From Asterias amurensis (lineage: Eukaryota > Echinodermata > Asteroidea > Forcipulatida > Asteriidae): a stretch of DNA of 64,000 nucleotides. Positions 1 through 11,400 of the stretch are shown here, piece after piece. Made by a program: the position numbers and the translations under genes. The stretch lies in assembly GCF_032118995.1 (NCBI RefSeq), contig NC_092649.1:16185332-16249331 (forward strand), given 5' to 3'. How positions within the stretch are numbered: position 1 is the first letter of the stretch; every line of letters starts with the position of its first letter. The notes beneath the pieces are model-generated. The model did no database searches and was not told the DNA's origin. It saw only the letters and a program-made list of their open reading frames with translations.

Positions 1-894
1 CCGGAACTATTTTAATAGATGTTGAATTTGCAAATTTAACATTTATTAAAATAGTAATTGCTGGTTTTAGTGTATTAGATGCAAGTCAAGACCCACAGGG
101 TAAATTTACAAACATACTGCTCTATAATGTATCCACATTCAGCTACCTGAAAGATGCAGTGAACGATTTCCCTTGTATAGAAGAACAAAATGCTACAAAA
201 AAATGTCTCAATTGCTACTCAAAAATCAGGAGTTGCTACTCAATTATTAGCATTCAGTGTGCACATTAAAGTTCAGTCAAAACTGCTAGACGAAATCATT
301 CCCTGAGATATATTACATTTATTTTGGGTTTTGGAAGAGCAAATTTCACCTGATATAAGCACACTCAATCAAACCAACCTGGGAAACTGCACTTCAAAAT
401 CGACAACCTTGTTTTTGTAAACCAAAGATTATCCATGCTATGTGCATATTGGGCTTGATTTGTTGGTTCTTCAGATGATTGTAATTTAAAACTTTGTGTC
501 AATTTGTTTTTACTCGGCATGATTTAAGCTTATAAATCAAACCATTTGATTGTTTTACAGCTTGTTACCAATTCTGTATCTTTCTTTGAAGTAAAACAGA
601 AACACATTTTTGTGTCAATCTAAATTTTGGGGAAAAACTAAACCTGATGTGAGTTTGAGAGGATGAGATTTGTTTAAAATTGAGATGTGGATGTGTGTTT
701 ACCCATTGTAGGTGGTCAGCGCTTTCCCCCCTCTTTTTTTTTAATTGCAAAGTATAGACTGGCCATGTGTTATGACTTTTATTTATCAAGTAAATTGCAA
801 TAAATTATACTTTGGATTTAAAATACTGGATCCTGACTGTACTTTATATAGGGGTCAAATGAGAGAATAATTATTATAAGAGTGGCACTGAGGT
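1..894. other. No gene recognised (AT-rich flank)
   Basis: AT-rich sequence with no open frame that resembles a protein family and no repeat family seen elsewhere in the window. It could be distal 3' UTR or intergenic DNA; nothing decides between them. Confidence 0.5.
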
Positions 895-1223
895 TTAAAG
901 ACACTGGGCACATTTGGTAATTGTCAAAGGCCAGTCTTTTCACTTGGTTTAAGTCAACATACGCACAAAATAACAAACCTGTGAAAATTTGAACTCAATT
1001 GATCGTCGAAGTTGCGAGATAATAATGGAAGAAAAAACACTCTTTTTGAAATCAAATCAAATATCTCTTTGAGACATTACTTTTTTTCTCAAAGACTATG
1101 TTACTTCAGAGGGAGCCGTTTCTCACAATGTTTTATACTATCAACAGCTCTCCGTTGCTTGTACCAAGTAAATTCTTATGATAATTATTTTGAGTAATTA
1201 CCAACAGTGTCCAGTGCCTTCAA
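895..1223 (+). mobile_element. TTAA-flanked MITE, family A, copy 1
   Basis: Starts TTAAAGACACTGG and ends with GTGTCCAGTGCCTT, close to an inverted copy of the start. Plus orientation is defined here as the end with GGTAATTGTCAAAGACC coming first; the other end reads TGAGTAATTACCAATAGTG. It has no coding capacity. More than a dozen relatives lie in this window. The repeated TTAA at both ends suggests TTAA target choice, as in piggyBac-type elements (inference). Confidence 0.75.
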
Positions 1224-1296
1224 GGCATGGCTCAAATTCTTGGGGAAAATCCACAAGACCGCAGGGAATCTTTACTGGACTGGGAATTTATTTACA

Positions 1297-2330
1297 AGAC
1301 TAGAATCAAGATGAGAAGAGACTAGAATCAAAATGAGAAGAGACTAGAATCAAAATGAGAAGAGACTAGAATCAAAATGAGAAGAGACTAGAATCAAAAT
1401 GAGAAGAGACTAGAATCAAAATGAGAAGAGACTAGAATCAAAATGAGAAGAGACTAGAATCAAAATGAGAAGAGACTAGAATCAAAATGAGAAGAGACTT
1501 GAATCAAAATGAGAAGAGACTAGAATCAAAATGAGAAGAGACTTGAATCAAAATGAGAAGAGACTAGAATCAAAATGAGAAGAGACTAGAATCAAAATGA
1601 GAAGAGACTAGAATCAAAATGAGAAGAGACTAGAATCAAAATGAGAAGAGACTAGAATCAAAATGAGAAGAGACTAGAATCAAAATGAGAAGAGACTTGA
1701 ATCAAAATGAGAAGATACTAGAATCAAAATGAGAAGAGACTAGAATCAAAATGAGAAGAGACTAGAATCAAAATGAGAAGAGACTAGAATCAAAATGAGA
1801 AGAGACTTGAATCAAAATGAGAAGACACTTGAATCAAAATGAGAAGAGACTAGAATAAAAACGAAAAAAGACTAGAATCAAAATAAGACTAGACTAGAAT
1901 CAAAATGAGAAGAGACTAGAATCAAAATGAGAAGACACTTGAATCAAAATGAGAAGACACTTGAATCAAAATGAGAAGACACTTGAATCAAAATGAGAAG
2001 AGACTAGAATCAAAATGAGAAGAGACTTGAATCAAAATGAGAAGACACTTGAATCAAAATGAGAAGACACTTGAATCAAAATGAGAAGAGACTAGAATCA
2101 AAATGAGAAGAGACTAGAATCAAAATGAGAAGACACTTCAATCAAAATGAGAAGACACTTCAATCAAAATGAGAAGAGACTAGAATCAAAATGAGAAGAG
2201 ACTAGAATCAAAATGAGAAGACACTTGAATCAAAATGAGAAGAGACTAGAATCAAAATGGGAAGACACTTGGAATCAAAATGAGAAGACACTTGAATCAA
2301 AATGAGAAGACACTTCAATCAAAATAAGAA
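1297..2330. repeat. 22-bp minisatellite, about 47 copies
   Basis: Head-to-tail 22-bp unit that begins AGACTAGAATC and ends TGAGAAG. Most units are identical; common variants read AGACTTGAATC or ACACTTGAATC. The variants cluster in the right half, while the left part is almost homogeneous, which suggests recent expansion there. There is no spacer between units, so it is not a CRISPR-like array, and no long frame crosses it. Confidence 0.97.
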
Positions 2331-3688
2331 CACGGTTTTATCATCAGCTGTTTCATTTCAACAAAAGACTAAGATAAGATTCATCTCTTCTGTTTTATGG
2401 GTGATACTCTGCAAAATTGAAAGATGTTTGTGAGACTCGGTATCAACATGTGAACATAATTTTATTTTTTTTACAAAGATGTTGAATTGAAAAAATAAAA
2501 CAAAGACCACCGAACATGTCCTGTCGTGAGTTTACTGGCCTAACATGGAAATCACTGGCCTCACGCCACTGGTCGTGTGTAAAATTTGAGCCCTGTAAGA
2601 GTCAAATTGCATGGTCAAGGGTCAAATTGCACGCGACGCTCAATGGTTGTGCAGCCATGCCCGTACTATAACGGAGAACGGTATGCATCGACTGCAGTAC
2701 CACTACATGTTAATAGCGCCCGCATAAGCTAGTGCCCAACACGAGTATGGCTAACGAATGGCGAATGTCAACGTCCCAATTTTATAGAGTTGTTTAACAG
2801 CCGATTTTGTGCTTACTGTGCAATTTCCATTTCATAGTGCTCCTCACCATCCGCACGAAAACGACTGACATCGCAAAGCAAATCCGTAGTGAACGCGCAA
2901 GAGTGGCCGCCTATTTGTTTTGCCGAGACTGGCTGAGAAAACCTAAAGATGCATTATAAAGAATAATTGTATGTTTTAACCTTTCCTAAACAAAAACAAA
3001 CAAAAAAAACTCAGAGAGACATTAATTCAATGGTATAAAGGATATCTGTAGTTTTATTCAATAAATTTGTATGTCTATACATATATGATATTGCTTAAAT
3101 CTGATTAATTTTTTTTTTTAGTCTTCAATAATTGTGACTGGAGATGTAATTTTAGAAAGGTACTATATAACTACAACTGAATATCAAATGAATTAAAACA
3201 ATGACAAACTATACATCATACAAGTTTAAACCAAATAAAATGCAAATGTCCCACTCATTTCAAAATTTCTTAGCCAATTTCCTAAGACTCCAAATGATGA
3301 CAACCTATAGACGATGTGACCTGTGACATCACATGTTAACAGAAGAGCCACAGAGCCTGGACTTCCTGCAGGCACGATTTGTACACAGCATATTGGAAGA
3401 AAACATAAAATCTTATATTTTATGGAGAATGCACTGTCCATCTCTTACCAACTTTTGATATGATGAAAGGGGGCACATCTCAAAACTTGTCCAGCTTTTA
3501 CTTTCATAACTTTGGATTTATGTGGAAATTATGACGCGATATGTCAACTTTCCCATATGACCAGTGCATTATCTTGCCTGCCAGAATACCCAAAGAAAGT
3601 ACAAGGTCGCACTTATTGTAAACAAAGTTCACATGGTCCATATATTGCATTAAATAAACCTGAAATATTTTCAGTAGTATGAATAGAT
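2331..3688. other. No gene recognised
   Basis: No coding exon, tRNA or clear repeat was found. A segment around 2640-2930 is richer in CG dinucleotides than its surroundings and may be an old repeat. The stretch at 3301-3330 (TAGACGATGTGACC) resembles the end of the inverted repeat at 20987-21181. Confidence 0.45.
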
Positions 3689-3800
3689 AAGACGATCAGT
3701 ACAGTGATCAGAACCGTGAGTTGAAACCAATGGTTCTTTTCAGAACCACCCCAACTCAATTAGAGATTATCATTACAGGGTGTTACCGCAAACCTTTACC
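3689..3800 (+). repeat. Histone-stem-loop-bearing repeat, family H, copy 1
   Basis: Contains GGTTCTTTTCAGAACCACC at 3732-3750: a 6-bp stem GGTTCT/AGAACC, a TTTC loop and a 3' ACC. The replication-dependent histone mRNA hairpin is GGCTCTTTTCAGAGCC followed by ACC, so this differs by one base-pair swap. Upstream lies a smaller hairpin (GATCAGTACAGTGATC); downstream is a conserved tail ATTATCATTACAGGGTGTTACCGC. Related copies start at 42361, 45492 and 49795. No histone gene is nearby. Confidence 0.7.
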
Positions 3801-4166
3801 ATATCGTACTCCACCATGCAAAGTTTCAAATCCTACTTAAAATACTTAGGAGTATGATTCATTTTTGGTTTATGTAATGTGCAAATTAAGTAACATACAG
3901 TATGACCATGTGTTTTTAACAGGTTTCCAATGGCTATTTGTGACAGTGGTTCAAACTATGGATATGGCAGTTTTGCCATACCCCCTTAAAAAAACATTCA
4001 AACATTCAAAACAATAACAATTTGAAAAGAGATAAGGGGGAAAAGGGAACAGCCATTAAAGATTACAGTTTAAAGCTTGAGCACTGAACAAGACAGAAGA
4101 ACATTGCAAATCTACTTTTCAATCTAAACTTCAAAGACAAAATCTCCAAGTCAGGTAAGTACATTT

Positions 4167-4550
4167 TTAAAGGCGGACACTATTGGTAATTACTCAAAAT
4201 AATTGTTGGCATAAAACCTTTCTTTGTGACGAGTAATGGGGAGAGGTTGATGGTATAAAACATTGTGAGAAACGGCTCCCTCTGAAGTGACATAGTTTTC
4301 GAGAAAAGAGTAATTTTCCACGAATTTGATTTTGAGACCTCAGATTTAGAACTTGAGGTCTCGAAATCAACCATCTAAACACACACAACTTTGTGTGACA
4401 AGGGTGTTTTTTTCTTTCATTATTATCTCCCAACTTCGATGACCGATTGAGCTCAAATTTCCACAGGTTTGTTATTTTATGCATATGTTAAGATACACCA
4501 AGTGTGAAGGCTAGTCTTTGACAATTACCAATAGTGTCCACTGTCTTTAA
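4167..4550 (-). mobile_element. TTAA-flanked MITE, family A, copy 2
   Basis: Near full-length member in reverse orientation: TTAAAGGCGGACACTATTGG at the left and AGTGTCCACTGTCTTTAA at the right. It contains the family's internal palindrome GAGACCTCAGATTTAGAACTTGAGGTCTC (given here only to locate it, 4340-4369). Non-coding. Confidence 0.85.
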
Positions 4551-4639
4551 TAACCCAAACTTTAACATTATGCAATAAAAATTTCCCCGACAGTGTACAC
4601 ATATATAAATTTTGGTTTTACCCCTACACCGATGTGAGT

Positions 4640-5665
4640 AAGCATTGTACAGGTTGGATTCGAACCCATGACCTTTGCAACTCTAGAGCATTGTATACAT
4701 GTAGTCGGTACTTTCCTGAGATCTGTGAAAACAACAACAGGCATATTACTCTGGTTGCATTCGAACCCACGACCTTTGCAACTCTAGAGCACTGTATACA
4801 TATAGTCGGTACTTTCCTGAGATCTGTGAAAACAACAACAGGCATATTACTCTGGTTGGATTCGAACCCACGACCTTTGCAACTCTAGAGCATTGTATAC
4901 ATGTAGTCGGTACTTTCCTGAGATCTGTGAAAACAACAACAGGCATATTACTCTGGTGGGATTCGAACCCAGGACCTTTGCAACTCTAGAGCATTGTATA
5001 CATGTAGTCGGTACTTTCCTGAGATCTGTGAAAACAACAACAGGCATATTACTCTGGTGGGATTCGAACCCACGACCTTTGCAACTCTAGAGCATTGTAT
5101 ACATGTAGTCGGTACTTTCCTGAGATCTGTGAAAACAACAACAGGCATATTACTCTGGTGGGATTCGAACCCAGGACCTTTGCAACTCTAGAGCATTGTA
5201 TACATGTAGTCGGTACTTTCCTGAGATCTGTGAAAACAACAACAGGCATATTACTCTGGTTGGATTCGAACCCACGACCTTTGCAACTCTAGAGCATTGT
5301 ATACATGTAGTCGGTACTTTCCCGAGATCTGTGAAAACAACAACAGGCATATTACTCTGGTGGGATTCGTACCCACGACCTTTGCAACTTTACAGCACTA
5401 CACTTGGTGCTTTCCAGAGTTCTATGGGCTTAGAAACGTAGTACTAAGCGATGTATAAATTTGTATTATTATTATCATTATTTTGAAAAAAATAACAGGC
5501 ATTTCACTCAGATGGGATTCAAACCCACGACCTTTGCAACTCTAGAGCACTGTATACGTGTACTTGGTACTTTCCCCGAGTTCTGTGAAAAAAATAATAG
5601 GCCTATAACTCGGGTGGGATTCGAACCCACAACCTTTGCAACTCAAGAGTAGTGTACATACTGAA
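4640..5665 (-). repeat. Tandem array of tRNA-like B-box units, 101-bp period
   Basis: On the minus strand each unit carries GGGTTCGAATCC, the pol III B box, preceded by GCTCTAGAGTTGCAAAGGTC. The plus-strand motif GGATTCGAACCC begins at 4656, 4757, 4858, 4959, 5060, 5161, 5262 and 5363, exactly 101 bp apart, and twice more, at 5515 and 5617, in diverged units. No A box is visible inside the unit. The unit matches the 3' half of the tRNA-derived SINE at 31088-31250, so the array is an amplified SINE segment. The frames that run through it are by-products of the period. Confidence 0.9.
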
Positions 5666-8276
5666 TCGGTCCTAGGTTCGAAAAGTGTATGTGAAATTGC
5701 TAATGAAACAGAAAGAACAATAAATGTAGACAAAAATTAGCATAAAACCTGAATGTGAGCAGAAATCTCTTGTTAAATTTTCTAATTGAAAACGCTTTTC
5801 TCTTGATTTAAAAAATATATATTTAAAGTGAAAAATTGTTTCAAATATAGTTTTTGTTTGTCACGGAATTAACATGACTTTTTTTCTGGCATTAAGTATA
5901 TGAGCCCAATATCTTTGTACGACCCATTGCTATATTAGCTCCAATACAACTATCACTAGAATGTGCTGTTTTTTATTTATGCATATATTTTTTAATTTCA
6001 ATTTTACTATAAAAAACTCTCTTCAATCTCTTTGGCTGGTTGTGAAGTCAGCATGATTTGCACATGTACAGTAAACTAAGTAGAGTGAATGTTTACAAAC
6101 TGCTCCTTAAGTGAGCAGAAAACAATTTCCCCAATTGGACTAGAGTTAACTCAAGAGTTAAACAATTATACTGGGACAGGCAGTCAGAAATCAAGTTTAC
6201 TTTGCTATGATATTTTGGGGGATATACGGTCACATAAAAGGGACAGAGTAGAACTGCCACAACAAGTTTTAAAGGGTTTTAAAACATACTCTTATAGGCA
6301 GGGTTTTGAAAACAAACAAAGCAGTTACAAATTATAAATTTAGTCAATGTCTCCTTCAACAACTTGTTGGGACTTTTGTACGAGGATGTGTTTCCATTTA
6401 AGTTTTTAAATGAAATACATCCATAATTATCGGATCATTTCAGTTGTCATATCAATTGAAATAATCCTAATCACAATATATACCTTCTTTGTACACGATT
6501 GTGACTGTTATGCAAATTATTAAGGCACAGAGTTACCTCTATAAATGAAGTGACTTAGCACAACATACTTTTTTTTCTTCAGCCTGAAGACTTTTTAAAA
6601 ATAAATTTCTCTAAATAATTTTTGTTTGTTATGTACATGAAGTCATTGGAAATCATAGCATCAATTAAAGGTGAATATATAGATCGATGTCATTTCTAAC
6701 ACTGTATTATTAATATTATTATTATTATTATTAATATTATTATTTGATTTGCCATAACAGTACAAAACAAAACACAAGACAAAATTCCCCAGAGATGGGC
6801 AAGAGACAACAAAAGCAAATACATACTATATTTTAATCACAGTAAAAGGACAGGTGTATCCTGGCTGGAATGTTAAATGAGGGCCATTTTAATACTAACA
6901 GGCTGAACATTTTTGGCACTCTCATGAAGTATCTTTTGCGAAGATTTCATTTTGTTTGTCATCGCGATGCATCGGTTAATTGACTTATTTACATGTATTC
7001 GCCGTACAATAGAAAATCATTAACTAACAATAGCATGTCCAGTTATTTGTCTCGAAACATAAAACACAAAGTTTTAGCAATACAAAATGAAATGTACATG
7101 TATAAGTTTACTGCATAGTGTAATGAAAACATCCCCCAACACACACACAACGGTCGAAAACTGGACCACAATCCAATCATTCTCAGAATAATCTGGGCTT
7201 CACTTTGAATACTTTTTTGTGTCATATTTGGTAACATTCTAAAAAGTTTAATATAAAAATTAGGATTATATACTACTATCCTCACATTACCGTGCAACTG
7301 AGAATAATCAACTGCCTACAGGTTGCCCGTATAATCACCTTAAGCTGCCCTCCCATTGGACTTTTGGGTCTGGTATTCTAACGACCCATCCAGTAAGTTA
7401 ACTTACAGGGCCGGTATAAGTTAACAGCTGTTCGCACTTGGATTAATTTGTTAATTTTCCTGCGTAGATTGGCAAAATATTAGGTCACGAGGTCGCTTTG
7501 AGCCTTTGTCAAACCTCGGTAGGCTCCGCGTGCTGCTTGCACAGTGGATACGCAGCTCAGCCTTAAACATTCGCTATGGTTCGTACATCAGCATTGCAGA
7601 TTGAAGTACGTGTTTATATTGTTAAGTTACTGGAATGGGGCGTTCACACTGGACTTCTTGTCCCTGTTATGTTAACATTGTTAAGTTACCGCAGCTCGAA
7701 TCTAACTATTTAAGGCATGTTACAGAATCGGTAAGAAACAAAAATCATGAACAAGATCACAGATCTACATAAAACTTACACGGTCTAATGATGATGATAG
7801 TAGAACACATCCCTTGAAATATTTCTGTCTGAAATGTTGCATTCTGAGTTTATCGCTCAGTGAGCGTTTTATTCATTTTTGTTTTGGCACTGATGCAATG
7901 CAAAATGTGTAATCGGTCTTTCACTATTCTCTCAGGACCCAGCTAGGTGGCCAATTGACCTCAAACTTCTACAGGTTGGTCAGTTTATGTATATGGTGGA
8001 TTACATAAACTGCTAACACTGCCAGCAACTTTTTTGTAAAAAAAAAACCCAATTCTGTAATGTTCCTTTAAGTTAACAGCGCCGTGACGGTCATTTACCA
8101 CCCGGATAAGTTATCAGCTGTTTGCACTTGGACTTAATATCGGTAAGTTAACAATTTGCGGCGGTAGGTAAACCATTTTTAGTCCAATGCGAACGCGGCT
8201 TTGCTCTCCTGGCATAATACTGGCAAGAAGCCATAGTAGCCACTCGCATTACAAGGAACTCAAAATTACAAGGAAT
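5666..8276. other. Downstream flank of PXK, no gene recognised
   Basis: The PXK transcript must end somewhere in this stretch, but which AATAAA-type signal is used cannot be read from sequence. A short (ATT)n tract lies at about 6708-6745. Segments at about 7417-7447 and 8101-8145 share GCTGTT(C/T)GCACTTGGA and TTAAC-rich flanks, pointing to a decayed repeat. No exon with domain similarity was seen. Confidence 0.45.
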
Positions 8277-8482
8277 TCAAATCTTCGGGGCGCTGCAATC
8301 CTTGGTAACGGTCTTTTTTAATCCACCCTTCTTGAAGCCACTGATAGAGCTGAGTAGAGCACCTCTTTCTCCGGACGCAGGCTTAGGTGTGGTTTTGGCA
8401 GAGGCTTGGGGCGGGGGCGGGGCCCGTGGAGGTTGGATGGGAGTAGATGGGGGAGGCGGGGCCGGAGGTGCTGATGGTGGAA
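8277..8482 (-). CDS. PXK: PXK exon 13 (proline-rich linker, WH2 motif, stop)
   Basis: Acceptor ATTATCCTACAG at 8483; enters in phase 1 and ends at TGA 8279-8277. Encodes a run of PPSAPPAPPPP type, then ERGALLSSISGFKKGGLKK and the terminus DCSAPKI. The terminus matches human PXK (CDHSAPKIG) closely, which fixes identity. Confidence 0.96.
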
Positions 8483-11400
8483 CTGTAGGATAATAGAGAA
8501 ACAAATCTACACATTATTGTTGGATAAGAATACAGACATATCAATAGACAATAGCAAAATAATATTACAAACAATAAAGCAAACAAATAATTTTAAATAA
8601 TCAGGCTAATCAGGAATGGAAAAATCCAAATCAAAATCTGAACAAATAAACTTGTTTTTGGAACAAATCAGATGTCAGAAAAAAAAACATACATCGCGTC
8701 TTCACATATGGTACATCTAGAGTAACATTAAAAAATTAAATTAGCTTTTGAAAACTGCTTACAAGCCTAAATAACTTGTGGTAAGCGCAAAAATTCATAT
8801 TGGATGAAGACCTCAAAAATGAGGCCAGAGAACATTTTATTCTGTTTTTTTCACATCCAGTTTCAAACGGAAGACAAGGTTAGTGTGAGGTTAATTAATT
8901 TTTTGTTAAATTTCAGGACCTTTTATATGAGGTATTGATTGTGAAAATGGCTTATAAAATTTATGGTTTTTTAAATTTTATTTGAAGCATGATGACATCT
9001 CAACAAAAACGTCATTTTTTAATTGTTATGTTTTAACTATCTAACCATATGTGAAGTTATGAAGAAATGTTACATGAGCTTTGCACATATTATAATGTTA
9101 ATACTACCAGGGGTGCCTTCCACTTCCGCAAACGACTCGCATTGGTGCGTATTTTGCGATGTCAATATGGCGGCGCCCTGAAATGAAGATGGCGCGCACC
9201 ATACGCAGTATTTTTTTTAACTTAGTTTTTGCTGTATGTAGTCCTCTTTTCCATTATTTCTTCAACTAATCAACTTTGTTACCTTAATATTCATTATAAA
9301 TCACCGAAAATACAATGTAATTATGTTTGTGACAAATAAATAATACCGTATGCTTGTCCGCCATTTTAAAAACCACTCGCCAACACCTCAGAAGTATGTT
9401 CACCTAAAGTTGCCAACGTTCGCCAACGGTGTCAGCACACAAATCGTTTCACTTGAAATTGTTGGCGAACGTGCGCAACTGTTGGCAACGTTTGCGCTAG
9501 TGGAACACACCCCTGGCAATCACCATTCCGAACATGAAGTGAAAACAATTGAATAACAGAACAAAAACAGAGTGAAGGTATTAGAGCTCACAATACAATA
9601 CAAAATAATCAAAACTGTGCAATATATGTTATCAATCATTTATGTACAGCAGCTTTTGATTAAAGGCAGCGGACACTATTGGTAATCACTCAAAATAATT
9701 ATTAGCATAAAACCTTTCTTGATTACGAGTAATGGGGAGAGGTTGATAGTATAAAACATTGTGAGAAACGGCTCCCTCTGAAGTAATGTAGTTTTCGAGA
9801 AAGGAGTAATTTTCCCATGAATTTGATTTCGAGACCTCAAGTTTAAAATTTGAGGTCTCGAATTCAAGCATCTGAAAGCGCACAACTTCGTGTGACAAGG
9901 GTGTTATCTTCTTTCATTATTATCTCGCAACTTCGACAACCGATTGAGCTCAAATTTTCACAATTTTATTATTTTATGCATAATTTTGAGATACAGCAAG
10001 TGAGAAGACATGTCTTTGACAATTAACAATAGAGTCCAGGGTAATTAAGTGTACATGTAAAACTACCTACTACAAATAATTTTTTTATATGGATCAGAAA
10101 AGAATGGAAAGTATTAAACCTTCACTTAAGAACACCACGTGTTCACAATATTAGATTATTGATAAGCTCAGGTTTCTGCGATGAAATCTTCCTTGATAAC
10201 TTATTCAATATGCACTAGACATACAGGCAGTTAAACAGAACAAAGTAAATGCACAGACAAATCTGTAGTGCAAACACAAACATGACCAAAATAAACAAAA
10301 GTGAAAATAAATAATTTTTGCCATTTTACTTCTTTGTTTTTTTTTTGACAGATAGGATATCCCCATACATCCAAATATCTATGTCGTTAAAAGAAAATAA
10401 CTGAAGAACAATGCCAACATCACATTATTTCAGAGCATAGTACAGGTACAACAAACATGCCAGAGACACCAAAAAGAAAACGCATTAAAAGAAGAAAAGA
10501 AAAAAAGGGGGAAAAAAACCCAGTAAACCCATAGAGCAAGAGAACAAAAATTGAACAAGAGAACAAAAATTGTCATTCTACAAATAAGTGCAAAAAGGTA
10601 GCAAATAAAACGGAATTAATCACAGACAAGATTACATTATTGGTGCAGACAGATGTGCAAATAGATAGTTCCCACATGACGTAAATCGATCATCTTTACG
10701 GGCAATTTGGAACACACAGCCATGCGTTTTGCGCAAGAACGGCGTGCAGCACCGGCACATTTCACAAAACGAGAGCCTAATTGGTTAGTAAACAGTGTGG
10801 TTGCTGGATGCGCCTGCAAAATGCAGTTTGCCCGTAAAGATGGCATCTATTGCAACTTATCTGTGGGACAGTTGCATGTAATACACTAGCAACTATCCCA
10901 AGATACAGCTTGTAAAATTAAAATAATCAATTTAATTTTAGCACTTAAAGGCACTGGACTTTATTGGCAATTACTCAAAATAATTCTTAGCATAAAAACT
11001 AACTTGGAAACGAGCAATTGAGAACTGTTGTTGATAGTATCAAACAATGGGGGAAACAGCCCCCTCTGAACTAACATAGTTGTAGATAAAGAGGTAATTT
11101 CACACTCGAATATTAAAAGACGTCAGCCCTGAAGCCTTTAATTAGACTAAAAGCACTCAAATCTGAAAGCACTCAAATATGTGCAACAAGGGTGTTTTTT
11201 TCTTTCATTAATCTCTTGCAGCTTTGATGATCAATTGAGCCAAAATGTTCACAGCTTTGTTATTTCATGCATATGTTGGGATACACCAAGTGAGAATTCT
11301 GGTCTTTGACAAGAGACCCTTCCCATGAAATATTTAAATTTCACATAGCGCGTGCGCACTAACATTTTGGTTGGCAAAATGAGGGACCATCGCGCTGTTT

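Noticed and set aside
1297..2330. CRISPR-like array
   Set aside because: Units abut without unique spacers and the surroundings are eukaryotic with spliced genes.
4624..5652. A dozen overlapping frames of 60-85 codons on both strands with a repeated peptide
   Set aside because: They are phases of the 101-bp SINE-derived array. The peptide reads through the B box and its complement, a well-known spurious product.
8302..8586. Plus-strand glycine-rich frame and a minus-strand frame overlapping PXK exon 13
   Set aside because: They are shadows of the proline-rich exon in other frames.
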